Shown here: positions 1-7,937 of the stretch, piece after piece
Layout of the letters: the number at the start of each line of letters is the position of its first letter
Position numbering within the stretch: the first letter of the stretch is position 1
Assembly (NCBI GenBank): GCA_910579645.1
Contig: CAJTVK010000010.1
Coordinates: forward strand, 19,051-50,736
Source of the DNA: an uncultured Lachnospiraceae bacterium
Lineage (GTDB): Bacteria > Bacillota > Clostridia > Lachnospirales > Lachnospiraceae
Reading direction: 5' to 3'
Length of the DNA: 31,686 bases
The notes under the pieces: generated by a model
Databases searched by the model: none
The model's input: the letters and a program-made list of their open reading frames with translations, nothing else
Told to the model about the DNA's origin: nothing
Position numbers and translations under genes: made by a program

Positions 1-244
1 TCTTCCGCCTTGCCCTGACGCAAACATCAAGCACTGATTACTCAAGGATTAATGCAATGATGTACTAGCTTGCACGATGCAGAGCATCGGGGAATGTACC
101 CTCCTATGATTCAATATATCCAAAATCAAGAAAGAACCATGCCAAAACCAATAACAACTCAGCCGGCAAGGTTATTCCTTCAAGCCGCAGCCCTCTTCCG
201 TAAGGACATATCCTCAGCCAAAGTGTATCTGAAAACTCCGGAAA
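1..244. other. Intergenic left edge, nothing recognised
   Basis: No convincing gene is seen on either strand. A plus-strand frame starting at 70 is open but runs antisense into the end of yhaM and has no ribosome site. A small GATGC-AGA-GCATC hairpin lies at 76-88. No T-run terminator for the yhaM transcript is visible here. Confidence 0.5.
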
Positions 245-1195
245 TCATTCTATCCGAGCTGCCCGCAGATTAGATTCAAACAACCGGTTATACCCCAGCC
301 AATCTGCATTGTTGTCGCCGGCATTTTCCAGAATTTCCTTAAAAGTTTCCAATTTTGCATCCATATCATCCGCATGATACAAAGCCAATGCCTCCATAAG
401 TGCCGGAACTTTAGGCGAACCGAACTCCAGCTTTCCCTGATGAGCCAATATGCAATGCTGAAGCTGCGTCAGAAGATGATGAGGAAATCCCGTTATCTTT
501 GCAGCCCTTTCCGCCACCATTTGCGACCCCATCACGATATGTCCCAGCAATTGTCCGTCGTCCGTATAATCATTTTCCGGAAAACGTGAAATCTCCCTCA
601 CTTTTCCCATATCATGACAGATTGCCGCCGTCAGCAGCAAATCTCTTTTGAGAATCGGATATACGGTGCACAGGTAATCGCATAATTTGGCAACGCTCAA
701 AGTATGCTCCAGCAAACCGCCCACAAAACCATGATGAATTCTTTTTGCCGCAGAAGATTCCCGGAATGCTTTGGCAAATTCCGCATCTTCGACAAAAAAG
801 GCCTTTAAAAGCTTGTTATAATACGGATTTTCAATGCTTTCCACCAAGTTCAGCAGTTCCCGGAACATTTCCCCGATGTCTTTGCTGCTCACCGGAAGAT
901 AGTCGGAAGGATCATACTCCCCTTCCTGACACTTCCTGATGCGCTTCACATTTACCTGCAAAGCATTCTGGAAGCTGGTCACATCCCCGTACACTTCAAT
1001 ATAATCCAATGTATCAAAATCTCCGATGCCCGGATTGTTAGGATCCCATATTTTGGCGTCCACCGTGCCGGTCTTATCCTGCAGAATCACATTATCATAC
1101 GCCTTCCCGTTTTTCGTCACCGCGGACTGCTTATGTTTGCATAAATAAATGTCAAATACTCTGTCGCCTTCTTTATAATCCTTTATATATTTCAT
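245..1195 (-). CDS. yhaM: 3'-5' exoribonuclease YhaM (OB fold + HD domain)
   Basis: Predicted 316-aa cytoplasmic 3'-5' exoribonuclease of the YhaM family, which in Firmicutes trims RNA (and single-stranded DNA) ends in a metal-dependent way. The first ~90 residues form an OB-fold nucleic-acid-binding segment (VFDIYLCKHK, TVDAKIWD). The C-terminal half is an HD phosphohydrolase domain with LLEHTLSVAKLC (H164) and AAICHDMGKV (H194, D195), the metal-binding core. Length fits the family (about 310-320 aa). Three in-frame starts lie close together: GTG 1207, ATG 1198, ATG 1195. The purine-rich site GTGAGG is best spaced for 1195, so that start is given; 1198 is possible. The leader carries an 11-bp tandem repeat (1210-1319). 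The pseudo-HtrA gene upstream ends at 1355, so the two may be co-transcribed. Confidence 0.92.
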   Translation of the reverse strand: MKYIKDYKEGDRVFDIYLCKHKQSAVTKNGKAYDNVILQDKTGTVDAKIWDPNNPGIGDFDTLDYIEVYGDVTSFQNALQVNVKRIRKCQEGEYDPSDYLPVSSKDIGEMFRELLNLVESIENPYYNKLLKAFFVEDAEFAKAFRESSAAKRIHHGFVGGLLEHTLSVAKLCDYLCTVYPILKRDLLLTAAICHDMGKVREISRFPENDYTDDGQLLGHIVMGSQMVAERAAKITGFPHHLLTQLQHCILAHQGKLEFGSPKVPALMEALALYHADDMDAKLETFKEILENAGDNNADWLGYNRLFESNLRAARIE

Positions 1196-1209
1196 CATGA
1201 ACCTCACTT

Positions 1210-1319
1210 CTATTCCGTTTCCATTCCGTTTCTATTCGATTTCTATCCCATTTCTATTCCGTTTTCATTCCGCTTTTATTCCGTTTCCATTCCACTTCCG
1301 CTTCACTTCCGTTCCGTCC
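1210..1319. repeat. Ten-copy 11-bp tandem repeat in the yhaM leader
   Basis: Ten consecutive 11-bp units, consensus yyATTCCGTTT on the plus strand, start at 1210, 1221, 1232, 1243, 1254, 1265, 1276, 1287, 1298 and 1309 with scattered substitutions. As yhaM mRNA the tract is almost pure purine (GGAAT/GAAAC runs) and ends in the yhaM ribosome site. The unit is close to one helical turn. Confidence 0.85.
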
Positions 1320-1354
1320 TGCCGCCGGAACCCGGCAGGCGGCCCGTTTCTGTG

Positions 1355-2707
1355 TTATTCCAGGACACCCAGCGTAATATCCACTTCCATCTGCACATAT
1401 TCTTCCGGACCCTTGCGCATCAGCGTAAGGGAAACAATATCCTCCGGTTTCCGTTCCGCCAGCACCTTTATTAAATCCGCATATGTGCCAATCTGTTCTT
1501 CCCCGATGGCGGTAATCACATCCCCGCCTTGAATCCCTGCCGTCATTGCCGGAGAATCCATCTCTATTTCCGTTATATACGCCCCGAAAGGCACCCCCAA
1601 GCTTTCATTGGCCTCCAAAGTCACATCCATGCCATGAGTACCGAGATATGCCTGCTCCCGCTCATTGCTCATCCGCTCAATGACCTGCCGCAGTTCCGTA
1701 ATGCCCAGTGCCGACACCAGATTTTTCATATCCTCACTGTTATGGGAATTATCAATAACGCCCAATACCTGACCTTTTACGTTAATCAGAACCCCCGATG
1801 CATTCTGGCTTCCGTAAATATCCGTGGTAAGCAGCTTATAGCAGGAATCCACTGTATGCAGCGCATTGCCGTTAGAAGTGACTATCCCATAGCATACCGA
1901 CGCACCGTTCCCCAACGGACTGCCTACCGCAATGACCGGATTTCCGATCAAAGCCCGGCTGCTGGAACTTGCCGCTAAATCCGCTGCCGTCACTGCTTCG
2001 GCCGTCTCCGGCTTCAGCTTTCCCAGTTCCACGGAAAGAACCGCCAGCTTCGTATTTACATCCTTCTTTTTTAACTGTGCCTGCGCCTGCTCCCCTTTAT
2101 AAAAAGTTACCATGATGTTTTCGGCATTGATTATTTTCTCATAATTTACCAGAAGCAATATTTCCCGCTCCGTTTTTGCTACCACCACTCCCGAAGTCTG
2201 ATCCTTTTTTTCATATGTACCACTGAGCCAATCTACATTGGATACCGAGCCGGTCACAGTAACCAAAGACGTTTCCGCATTGGCCGCCACTTCTGCCATC
2301 TGCTTATACATAGCCGAATAATCATCCAAATCCAAGGTAAGACTATCCAATACTTTCGCAATCTGCTCGTCTTCCAATTTAATTTCCGGCGGCGGCGGTT
2401 CCTCCATCTGCGAATCATCCGCTATCATATCCTCCGGCAGCATCTCTTCGGTTTCCGCCGGAAACTCTATCGGCGCCGGTTCCTCCTCCGGATACAGCCA
2501 ATTGCTGAAAACCGGCTCCAGAATCAGAAATGTCAGACAGGCAACCAAAGAAAAGATTACCGCCATAGCCGCCGTAATCAATGTCCGCCGCAGCAATTTT
2601 ACCTTATTCACCGGCCGCTGTTTAATCCTCTCGGTAATAAAATCCGAATCCGCTTTCTGCACTTCATTCCCATGCGCCTCTTCACTGCCGCGCTTCAAAT
2701 CATCCAT
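1355..2707 (-). CDS. Membrane-anchored HtrA-like PDZ protein lacking the catalytic triad
   Basis: Predicted 450-aa protein with HtrA/DegP layout: a cytoplasmic N-terminus, one membrane segment (about residues 38-67), an acidic/proline-rich linker, a trypsin-like domain (about 145-330) and a C-terminal PDZ domain (about 350-445; GAYITEIEMDSPAMTAGIQ, GGDVITAIG). All three triad positions appear replaced by my motif alignment. The TNNHV region reads LVNYEKI (His to Glu, ~190). The SDIAL region reads TKLAVL (Asp to Lys, ~220). The GNSGG region reads QNASG (Ser to Ala, ~303). The fold markers IAVGSPLG, GIVTS and VLGVI remain, so this looks like a scaffold or sensor rather than a protease. Start 2707 is chosen because AGGAGCAGGG lies upstream and a promoter at 2781-2809 fits; an in-frame ATG at 2836 would add 43 residues without a good ribosome site. 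The gene is divergent from mutS2. Confidence 0.82.
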   Translation of the reverse strand: MDDLKRGSEEAHGNEVQKADSDFITERIKQRPVNKVKLLRRTLITAAMAVIFSLVACLTFLILEPVFSNWLYPEEEPAPIEFPAETEEMLPEDMIADDSQMEEPPPPEIKLEDEQIAKVLDSLTLDLDDYSAMYKQMAEVAANAETSLVTVTGSVSNVDWLSGTYEKKDQTSGVVVAKTEREILLLVNYEKIINAENIMVTFYKGEQAQAQLKKKDVNTKLAVLSVELGKLKPETAEAVTAADLAASSSSRALIGNPVIAVGSPLGNGASVCYGIVTSNGNALHTVDSCYKLLTTDIYGSQNASGVLINVKGQVLGVIDNSHNSEDMKNLVSALGITELRQVIERMSNEREQAYLGTHGMDVTLEANESLGVPFGAYITEIEMDSPAMTAGIQGGDVITAIGEEQIGTYADLIKVLAERKPEDIVSLTLMRKGPEEYVQMEVDITLGVLE

Positions 2708-2780
2708 AAACAATTCCCTGCTCCTTGCTTTTTCCGGCGAACCCATATAATGGCATTGAGTATCTCCCTTCCCCGCCGAC

Positions 2781-2809
2781 TCTATAAGTATATCCTTTTT
2801 TTCCGGCAA
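2781..2809 (-). promoter_or_regulatory. Putative sigma-A promoter of the pseudo-HtrA gene
   Basis: On the minus strand TTGCCG (2809-2804), a 17-bp spacer and TATAGA (2786-2781). This places the transcript start near 2775, upstream of the 2707 start codon, and argues against translation from 2836. Confidence 0.45.
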
Positions 2810-2837
2810 TGTAAATCTAATTCTGGAAACATCCACG

Positions 2838-3004
2838 GAAATCGATTTTCGGTTTTATGCCGGCATGGGTGCTTCGGCCGGACACATGTACGGCGGCACC
2901 GCCAACCGCCATGCGTCCATCGCGGCATCTATACATTTCGCTCCCTTTATGATATACTGTACAAGAAACAAAGACACTAATACTGCATTGCGGAAACAAA
3001 AATA
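2838..3004 (+). other. Intergenic region with mutS2 promoter and a GC-rich structured stretch
   Basis: Between the divergent pseudo-HtrA and mutS2 genes. Bases 2850-2908 are GC-rich and self-complementary (CGGTT 2850-2854 with AACCG 2904-2908; a GGCGG-CA-CCGCC hairpin near 2892-2903). Part of this (about 2845-2874) resembles the candidate RNA at 26376-26500. A TATACT (2953-2958) with TATACA 17 bp upstream (2930-2935) is a likely mutS2 promoter. A frame without a start codon stays open to 3004, but coding is not supported. Confidence 0.35.
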
Positions 3005-3015
3005 AGAGAGAGAAT

Positions 3016-5394
3016 ATGAACGAGAAAGTATTACGCACACTGGAATATAATAAAATTATCAATATGCTGACAGAGAGAGCCAACTCAGACCCCGGCAGGA
3101 AGCTCTGCCGGGAACTGAAACCATATACTGACATAGATGTCATAAACGAAGCCCAGCAGCAGACGGCAGATGCCTTATCCCGGATATTCAAAAAAGGCTC
3201 CACTTCCTTCGGCGGCAATAAAGATTTGGGCTACTCCATAAAATCCCTGAGCGTCGGTGCCGCCCTTTCCGCTGCGGAATTGCTGAAAATCGCCGGCATG
3301 CTGGAAAACGTCAGCCGGGTAAAGTCCTACGGAAGACGTGAAAGGGACGATGAGCAGAAAGATTCTCTGGACGCATTTTTTGATGCGCTGGAACCTCTGA
3401 CCCTGCTCTCTTCGGAAATCCGTCGCTGCATCCTTTCCGAGGAAGAAATCAGCGACAATGCCAGCCCGGCTCTGAAATCCATCCGGCGCAATATCATGCT
3501 GACAAACGACAGAATCCATAGCCAGCTGAACAATATGGTAAGCGGTTCCTGCCGCACTTATCTGCAGGATGCCGTCATCACCATGCGCAATAACCGTTAC
3601 TGCCTTCCTGTCAAGGCGGAGCATAAAGGACAGGTACCAGGCATGATCCATGACCAGTCCTCCACCGGCTCCACCTTCTTTATTGAGCCGGCCGCCGTTG
3701 TGGAACTGAACAACCGCCTAAAAGAACTGGCCATGAAGGAACAGGAAGAAATCGAAATTATCCTAGCGGATTTAAGCGCTCAGGCAGCGGAACATACGGA
3801 TGCACTTTCCAATAACCAACAGATTATGACCACCTTGGACTTTATTTTTGCCAAAGCATCCCTTGCCATGGACCAAAATGCCACCGCACCGGTCTTCAAT
3901 ACCGACAGACGTGTCAATATCCGAAAGGGAAGGCATCCCCTGCTGGACAAAAAGAAAGTGGTTCCCATTGATATATACTTGGGACAGGACTTTGACCTGC
4001 TGATTATAACCGGACCAAATACCGGCGGCAAAACAGTTTCCCTGAAAACGGTAGGCCTTTTCACGCTGATGGGACAGGCCGGGCTGCACATCCCTGCCTT
4101 GGACCGCTCGGAACTGTCTGTATTTACCGAAGTATATGCCGACATCGGCGACGAACAGAGCATTGAGCAAAGTCTCAGCACCTTTTCCTCCCATATGACA
4201 AGCATCGTGTCCATATTGAAGCATGCGGACAGCGAATCCCTCTGCCTTTTCGACGAGCTGGGCGCAGGGACAGATCCTACGGAAGGCGCAGCCTTGGCCA
4301 TAGCCATCCTTGACCATCTGCATAAAAGGCAGATACGCACTATGGCCACTACCCATTACAGCGAACTGAAGGTATATGCCCTGTCTGCGGAGCATGTGGA
4401 AAATGCCTGCTGCGAATTTGACGTAAACACTCTGCAGCCCACATACCGCCTGCTGATTGGCATTCCCGGCAAAAGCAACGCTTTTGCCATTTCCTCCAAG
4501 CTAGGGCTGCCCGATTACATTATCCGTGCGGCCAAGGAGCAGATTAGTCAGGAAAATGAAGCCTTTGAAGATCTGATTGCCGACTTGGAGCACAGCAAAG
4601 TCACCATCGAAAAGGAACGTCTGGAAGCCGCTTCTTACAAAGAAGAGATCAAACGCTTAAAGGAACAGCTTCAGACCAAACAGGACAAAATCGAAGAAAC
4701 AAAGGAACGCATTCTGCGGGAGGCCAATGAGAAAGCGCGGGATATCTTACAGGAAGCAAAGGAAGTTGCCGACGAAACCATCCGCGTTTTCCAGAAAGCC
4801 GGCCCCGGCGCTTCCATGAAGGACTTGGAGAAAACGAGGGAAAAGGTCAGGGGAAAAATTTCCGAGAAAAGCGAAAAACTTTCCCTGAAGCAGAACCAGC
4901 CAAAGCAGAAAGAATTAAAACCCGGCCAGCTGAAATTGGGCGACAGCGTAAAAATCCTTTCCATGGGCTTAAAAGGCACCGTCAGTTCCCTGCCGGACCA
5001 TAAAGGAAACATGTTTGTGCAGTGCGGCATTATCCGCACCCAGACAAACATAAAAGATATTATCCTTATGGAAGACACACCCGTAACCAAACCCTCGTCC
5101 CAGATGCGCTCCGCCGGAAGCAAAATCAAAATGTCCAAATCCTACAGCGTATCTACGGAAATAAACTTGCTGGGCAAAACAGTGGATGAAGCACTTTGCG
5201 AACTGGACAAATATCTGGATGATGCCTATCTGGCCCACCTGCCAAGCGTGCGTATTGTGCACGGAAAAGGAACCGGCGCTCTGCGCAAGGCAGTACAGGG
5301 GCATTTGAAAAAAGTAAAATATGTGGAGTCTTTCCGTCTCGGAGAACACGGTGAAGGCGACGCAGGCGTCACCATTGCAGTATTTAAGCCATAA
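3016..5394 (+). CDS. mutS2: Endonuclease MutS2 / ribosome-collision ATPase
   Basis: Predicted 792-aa MutS2 family protein, in the usual size range (about 780-790 aa). A MutS-like core carries the ABC-type ATPase: Walker A GPNTGGKT (about residues 333-340) and Walker B/signature LCLFDELGAGTDPTEGAA (about 408-425). A long charged coiled coil follows (about 515-630), then a KOW-like segment (LKLGDSVKILSMGLKGTV). A C-terminal Smr nuclease domain (about 710-792) has the diagnostic HGKGTGALR motif. Family members act on branched DNA or recombination intermediates; the B. subtilis protein has been reported to bind collided ribosomes. There are no MutS1-type mismatch-recognition domains. It starts an apparent operon: the response regulator begins 31 bp after its stop. 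Confidence 0.96.
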   Translation: MNEKVLRTLEYNKIINMLTERANSDPGRKLCRELKPYTDIDVINEAQQQTADALSRIFKKGSTSFGGNKDLGYSIKSLSVGAALSAAELLKIAGMLENVSRVKSYGRRERDDEQKDSLDAFFDALEPLTLLSSEIRRCILSEEEISDNASPALKSIRRNIMLTNDRIHSQLNNMVSGSCRTYLQDAVITMRNNRYCLPVKAEHKGQVPGMIHDQSSTGSTFFIEPAAVVELNNRLKELAMKEQEEIEIILADLSAQAAEHTDALSNNQQIMTTLDFIFAKASLAMDQNATAPVFNTDRRVNIRKGRHPLLDKKKVVPIDIYLGQDFDLLIITGPNTGGKTVSLKTVGLFTLMGQAGLHIPALDRSELSVFTEVYADIGDEQSIEQSLSTFSSHMTSIVSILKHADSESLCLFDELGAGTDPTEGAALAIAILDHLHKRQIRTMATTHYSELKVYALSAEHVENACCEFDVNTLQPTYRLLIGIPGKSNAFAISSKLGLPDYIIRAAKEQISQENEAFEDLIADLEHSKVTIEKERLEAASYKEEIKRLKEQLQTKQDKIEETKERILREANEKARDILQEAKEVADETIRVFQKAGPGASMKDLEKTREKVRGKISEKSEKLSLKQNQPKQKELKPGQLKLGDSVKILSMGLKGTVSSLPDHKGNMFVQCGIIRTQTNIKDIILMEDTPVTKPSSQMRSAGSKIKMSKSYSVSTEINLLGKTVDEALCELDKYLDDAYLAHLPSVRIVHGKGTGALRKAVQGHLKKVKYVESFRLGEHGEGDAGVTIAVFKP

Positions 5395-5425
5395 CATTTC
5401 GGAAGGGCACAAAACAGGAGGCACT

Positions 5426-6166
5426 ATGGTAAATAAGCAGAAAATATTAATTGTGGACGATGACAATAACATTGCAGAACTCATTGCCTTATATCTTACA
5501 AAAGAATGTTTTGAGACATTGATTGTAAATGACGGGGAATCCGCCCTTGCCGCGGCGGATTCCTTCAGCCCCAACCTGATTCTGCTGGATCTGATGCTGC
5601 CGGGTATCGACGGTTATCAGGTCTGCCGGGAAATCCGGGCAAAATCGCCTACCCCTATCATCATGCTTTCCGCAAAGGGCGAAATTTTCGACAAAGTACT
5701 GGGACTGGAACTGGGTGCCGACGACTATATGGAGAAGCCTTTTGACTCCAAGGAACTGGTGGCACGGGTAAAGGCAGTGCTTCGGCGGTACAAGCCGGCT
5801 CCTGCCGCCCCTCAGGCCTCCGACATAAAAAGCGTGGAATACCCCGGTCTTATCATTAACCGGACCAATTACTCCGTAGTATGCAACGGCGAGACGGTGG
5901 AAATGCCTCCGAAAGAACTGGAGCTTCTCTATTTTCTCGCCTCTTCCCCCAATCAGGTTTTTACCCGTGAACAGCTTCTTGACCAGATATGGGGATATGA
6001 GTATATCGGCGATACCCGTACCGTAGACGTACATATTAAGCGTATCCGCGAGAAGCTTGAGGACGAGGTCAGTCATGCCAATTGGCGCATCACCACCGTA
6101 TGGGGGGTGGGATACAAATTCGAAGTGACCCGGACGGCCTATGCCTCAAAGTCCCTCCTTAACTAA
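5426..6166 (+). CDS. OmpR/PhoB-family response regulator
   Basis: Predicted 246-aa DNA-binding response regulator. The receiver domain (about 5-120) has the acidic pocket VDDDN (D11-D13), the phospho-acceptor D55 in LLLDLMLPG, the switch S82 in IIMLSAK, and K104 in the YMEKPF motif. The C-terminal winged helix (about 133-235) has the OmpR-type EMPPKELELL and TVDVHIKRIREKL segments. Start 5426 is set by AGGAGG seven bases upstream; an in-frame ATG at 5321 lies inside mutS2 and is rejected. The kinase gene begins 14 bp downstream, so the two form a pair. Similarity is to PhoP/WalR-type regulators; the stimulus and targets cannot be told. Confidence 0.94.
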   Translation: MVNKQKILIVDDDNNIAELIALYLTKECFETLIVNDGESALAAADSFSPNLILLDLMLPGIDGYQVCREIRAKSPTPIIMLSAKGEIFDKVLGLELGADDYMEKPFDSKELVARVKAVLRRYKPAPAAPQASDIKSVEYPGLIINRTNYSVVCNGETVEMPPKELELLYFLASSPNQVFTREQLLDQIWGYEYIGDTRTVDVHIKRIREKLEDEVSHANWRITTVWGVGYKFEVTRTAYASKSLLN

Positions 6167-6180
6167 AACAGGAGGATGAC

Positions 6181-7608
6181 ATGAAAAAAACTCTTTATCT
6201 GAAGATTCTGCTCGGTTATTTAATTTTCGGCTTCTTCGGCTTTGTCGTGGTGGCAACCTTTGTCTCCAGCATGACCATGGAGCAGCTGAAACGAGAAAAG
6301 GCAGATGCTTTATACCGGGAAGCGACGCTGATTGCCAACACTTACGCTTCCGACCTGTACAACAGCGAGACTTCCCTGGATACCGTAAAGAAACAGCTGG
6401 ATGCGCTGGATACTTATTTATCGGCCACCATATGGATTATCAACCCCTCCGGGAGAATGGTGCTGAATTCGTCCGCACCTTTAGACGTGGAAAACGAAAT
6501 TGTCATTGAAGATTTTGACCCGACGATTACTGCCGGCTCCTACTACACCGCCGGCACCTTCTTTGACACCTTCAGCGAGCCGATGCTCAGCGTCTTCGCC
6601 CCCATAGCCTCCAGTTATAAAGTAAAGGGATATGTAGTGATCCATACCCCTATGAAAGCCATCCAGGCATCCTGCGACAGCCTTTTGAATATCTCCTATA
6701 TCCTGTTGGTCATTTTATTTTTACTGTCTTTGATTATACTGATTTTTTTTACCGAAATGGTCTATATGCCCCTGCGGAAAATTACGGAAGCCACCGAACA
6801 ATATGCCAGCGGCAATATGCACTATGAGTTTCAGGTGGACAGCGAAGATGAAATCGGCTATCTGGCAGCCACCCTCTCTTATATGGCCAGCGAAATTGCC
6901 CGTTCGGAAGACGACCAGAAAAAATTCGTGGCAAACGTTTCCCACGACTTCCGCTCTCCCCTCACCTCCGTGAAAGGCTATCTGGAGGCAATGCTGGACG
7001 GCACCATCCCGCCGGAGATGTATGAGAAATATCTGAACATTGTGCTGAACGAAACGGAACGGCTCACCAAGCTGACCAACAGCCTGCTTACCCTGAATAA
7101 CCTGAACACCAAAGGCATACTCCTGAACCGGGAAGATTTTGACATCAATCAGATTATACGCAGCACTGCCGCATCCTTTGAGGGCACCTGCCGGCAAAAA
7201 GCCATCCGCATAGAACTGGTGCTGACCGGCGAGGCCATGTATGTCAATGCAGATATGGAAAAAATCCAACAGGTCATCTATAACCTGACGGACAATGCCA
7301 TTAAATTCAGCCATAACGGCTCCGTCATCCAGATTGAGACCAATGAGAAAAACAACAAAGTCCACGTCTCCGTAAAAGACAGCGGCATCGGCATCCCAAA
7401 AGACGACCTGAAGCTTGTCTGGGACCGCTTTTATAAATCCGACGCTTCCAGGGGCAAAGATAAAAAAGGCACCGGGCTGGGCCTTTCCATCACAAAAGAA
7501 ATCATCCATGCCCACGGCGAACATATTAATGTCATAAGCACGGAGGGCGTTGGGTCGGAATTTATATTCTCCCTAGAAAAAGCTTCCGACACAGATGACG
7601 ATGACTGA
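6181..7608 (+). CDS. Membrane sensor histidine kinase partner of the regulator at 5426
   Basis: Predicted 475-aa class I sensor kinase. Membrane segments are at about 7-29 and 171-193, flanking an extracytoplasmic sensor of about 140 residues with no motif I recognise. HAMP (about 194-245) is followed by HisKA with the phospho-His in FVANVSHDFRSPLTSVKGY (H255). The ATPase domain has the N box (NLTDNAIKFSHNG), G1 (DSGIGIP) and G2 (KGTGLGLS) motifs. Everything needed for kinase activity is present. The start follows AGGAGG by five bases. It would phosphorylate the regulator encoded immediately upstream. The transcript has no clear T-run terminator at its end. Confidence 0.94.
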   Translation: MKKTLYLKILLGYLIFGFFGFVVVATFVSSMTMEQLKREKADALYREATLIANTYASDLYNSETSLDTVKKQLDALDTYLSATIWIINPSGRMVLNSSAPLDVENEIVIEDFDPTITAGSYYTAGTFFDTFSEPMLSVFAPIASSYKVKGYVVIHTPMKAIQASCDSLLNISYILLVILFLLSLIILIFFTEMVYMPLRKITEATEQYASGNMHYEFQVDSEDEIGYLAATLSYMASEIARSEDDQKKFVANVSHDFRSPLTSVKGYLEAMLDGTIPPEMYEKYLNIVLNETERLTKLTNSLLTLNNLNTKGILLNREDFDINQIIRSTAASFEGTCRQKAIRIELVLTGEAMYVNADMEKIQQVIYNLTDNAIKFSHNGSVIQIETNEKNNKVHVSVKDSGIGIPKDDLKLVWDRFYKSDASRGKDKKGTGLGLSITKEIIHAHGEHINVISTEGVGSEFIFSLEKASDTDDDD

Positions 7609-7654
7609 TACGGCGCCGCAATCAAGTAAGGAAGCGTCATCTTCCCCTACTCGC

Positions 7655-7700
7655 GCGCCGGCACCCGTCAGCGCATGATGACTTTTCCTCTGGGTGCCCG
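7655..7700 (-). repeat. Dispersed hairpin element, copy A
   Basis: On the minus strand this reads CGGGCACCC, then GGAAAAG, then GCTGACGGGTGCC. The arms GGCACCC (7660-7666) and GGGTGCC (7692-7698) are perfectly complementary. The same order of blocks recurs on the plus strand at 27049-27096, and a partial third copy lies at 27118-27164. It sits between the sensor kinase and the sigma-operon terminator. Confidence 0.6.
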
Positions 7701-7705
7701 TGTGC

Positions 7706-7735
7706 AGAAAGAACCCTGCCCGCATTAGGGCAGGG
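7706..7735 (-). terminator. Intrinsic terminator of the sigma-factor operon
   Basis: Perfect 8-bp stem CCCTGCCC (7714-7721) / GGGCAGGG (7728-7735) with a 6-base loop. On the minus strand the stem is followed by TTCTTTCT. It lies 14 bp after the stop of the last gene of the ECF operon. Confidence 0.7.
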
Positions 7736-7748
7736 CGTATCCGCCTTT

Positions 7749-7937
7749 CTAATCATTCCTCCCTTTCCGATAATCCGCCACCATCTTCTCTATCGTCTCC
7801 CTTGACAGCGGATAATGAAATTCCCTTATAATACGGTCCGCCGTATATCCTTTATCCACCAGATGGCGGATTGCCCCGCCGTATGCAAAATCTTTCGTGA
7901 AATTGGACAATGCCTCATTAAAATAACTATTCTCCAT
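7749..7937 (-). CDS. Small protein of unknown function, third gene of the ECF sigma operon
   Basis: Predicted 62-aa soluble protein, no recognised domain. The start at 7937 lies inside the end of the anti-sigma gene (11-bp overlap) and is preceded by AAGGAAAG at good spacing; a longer frame to 7979 has no such site. The sequence is amphipathic and helical, with FAYGGAIRHLVDKGYTADRI suggesting a compact fold of the small DNA- or protein-binding kind. Translational overlap with the anti-sigma gene and a shared terminator suggest it works with the sigma/anti-sigma pair, perhaps as a co-regulator. That role is inference. Confidence 0.75.
   Translation of the reverse strand: MENSYFNEALSNFTKDFAYGGAIRHLVDKGYTADRIIREFHYPLSRETIEKMVADYRKGRND

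Noticed and set aside
70..273. Plus-strand 67-codon frame at the left edge
   Set aside because: No ribosome site or recognisable homology, and it overlaps the yhaM 3' end in antisense.
1317..1350. GC-rich inverted repeat after the pseudo-HtrA gene as a terminator
   Set aside because: The stem is modest and no T-run follows on the minus strand, so it is not called.
3772..4395. Minus-strand frames of about 190-207 codons within mutS2
   Set aside because: Shadows of a strongly conserved gene; no homology recognised and no start signals.
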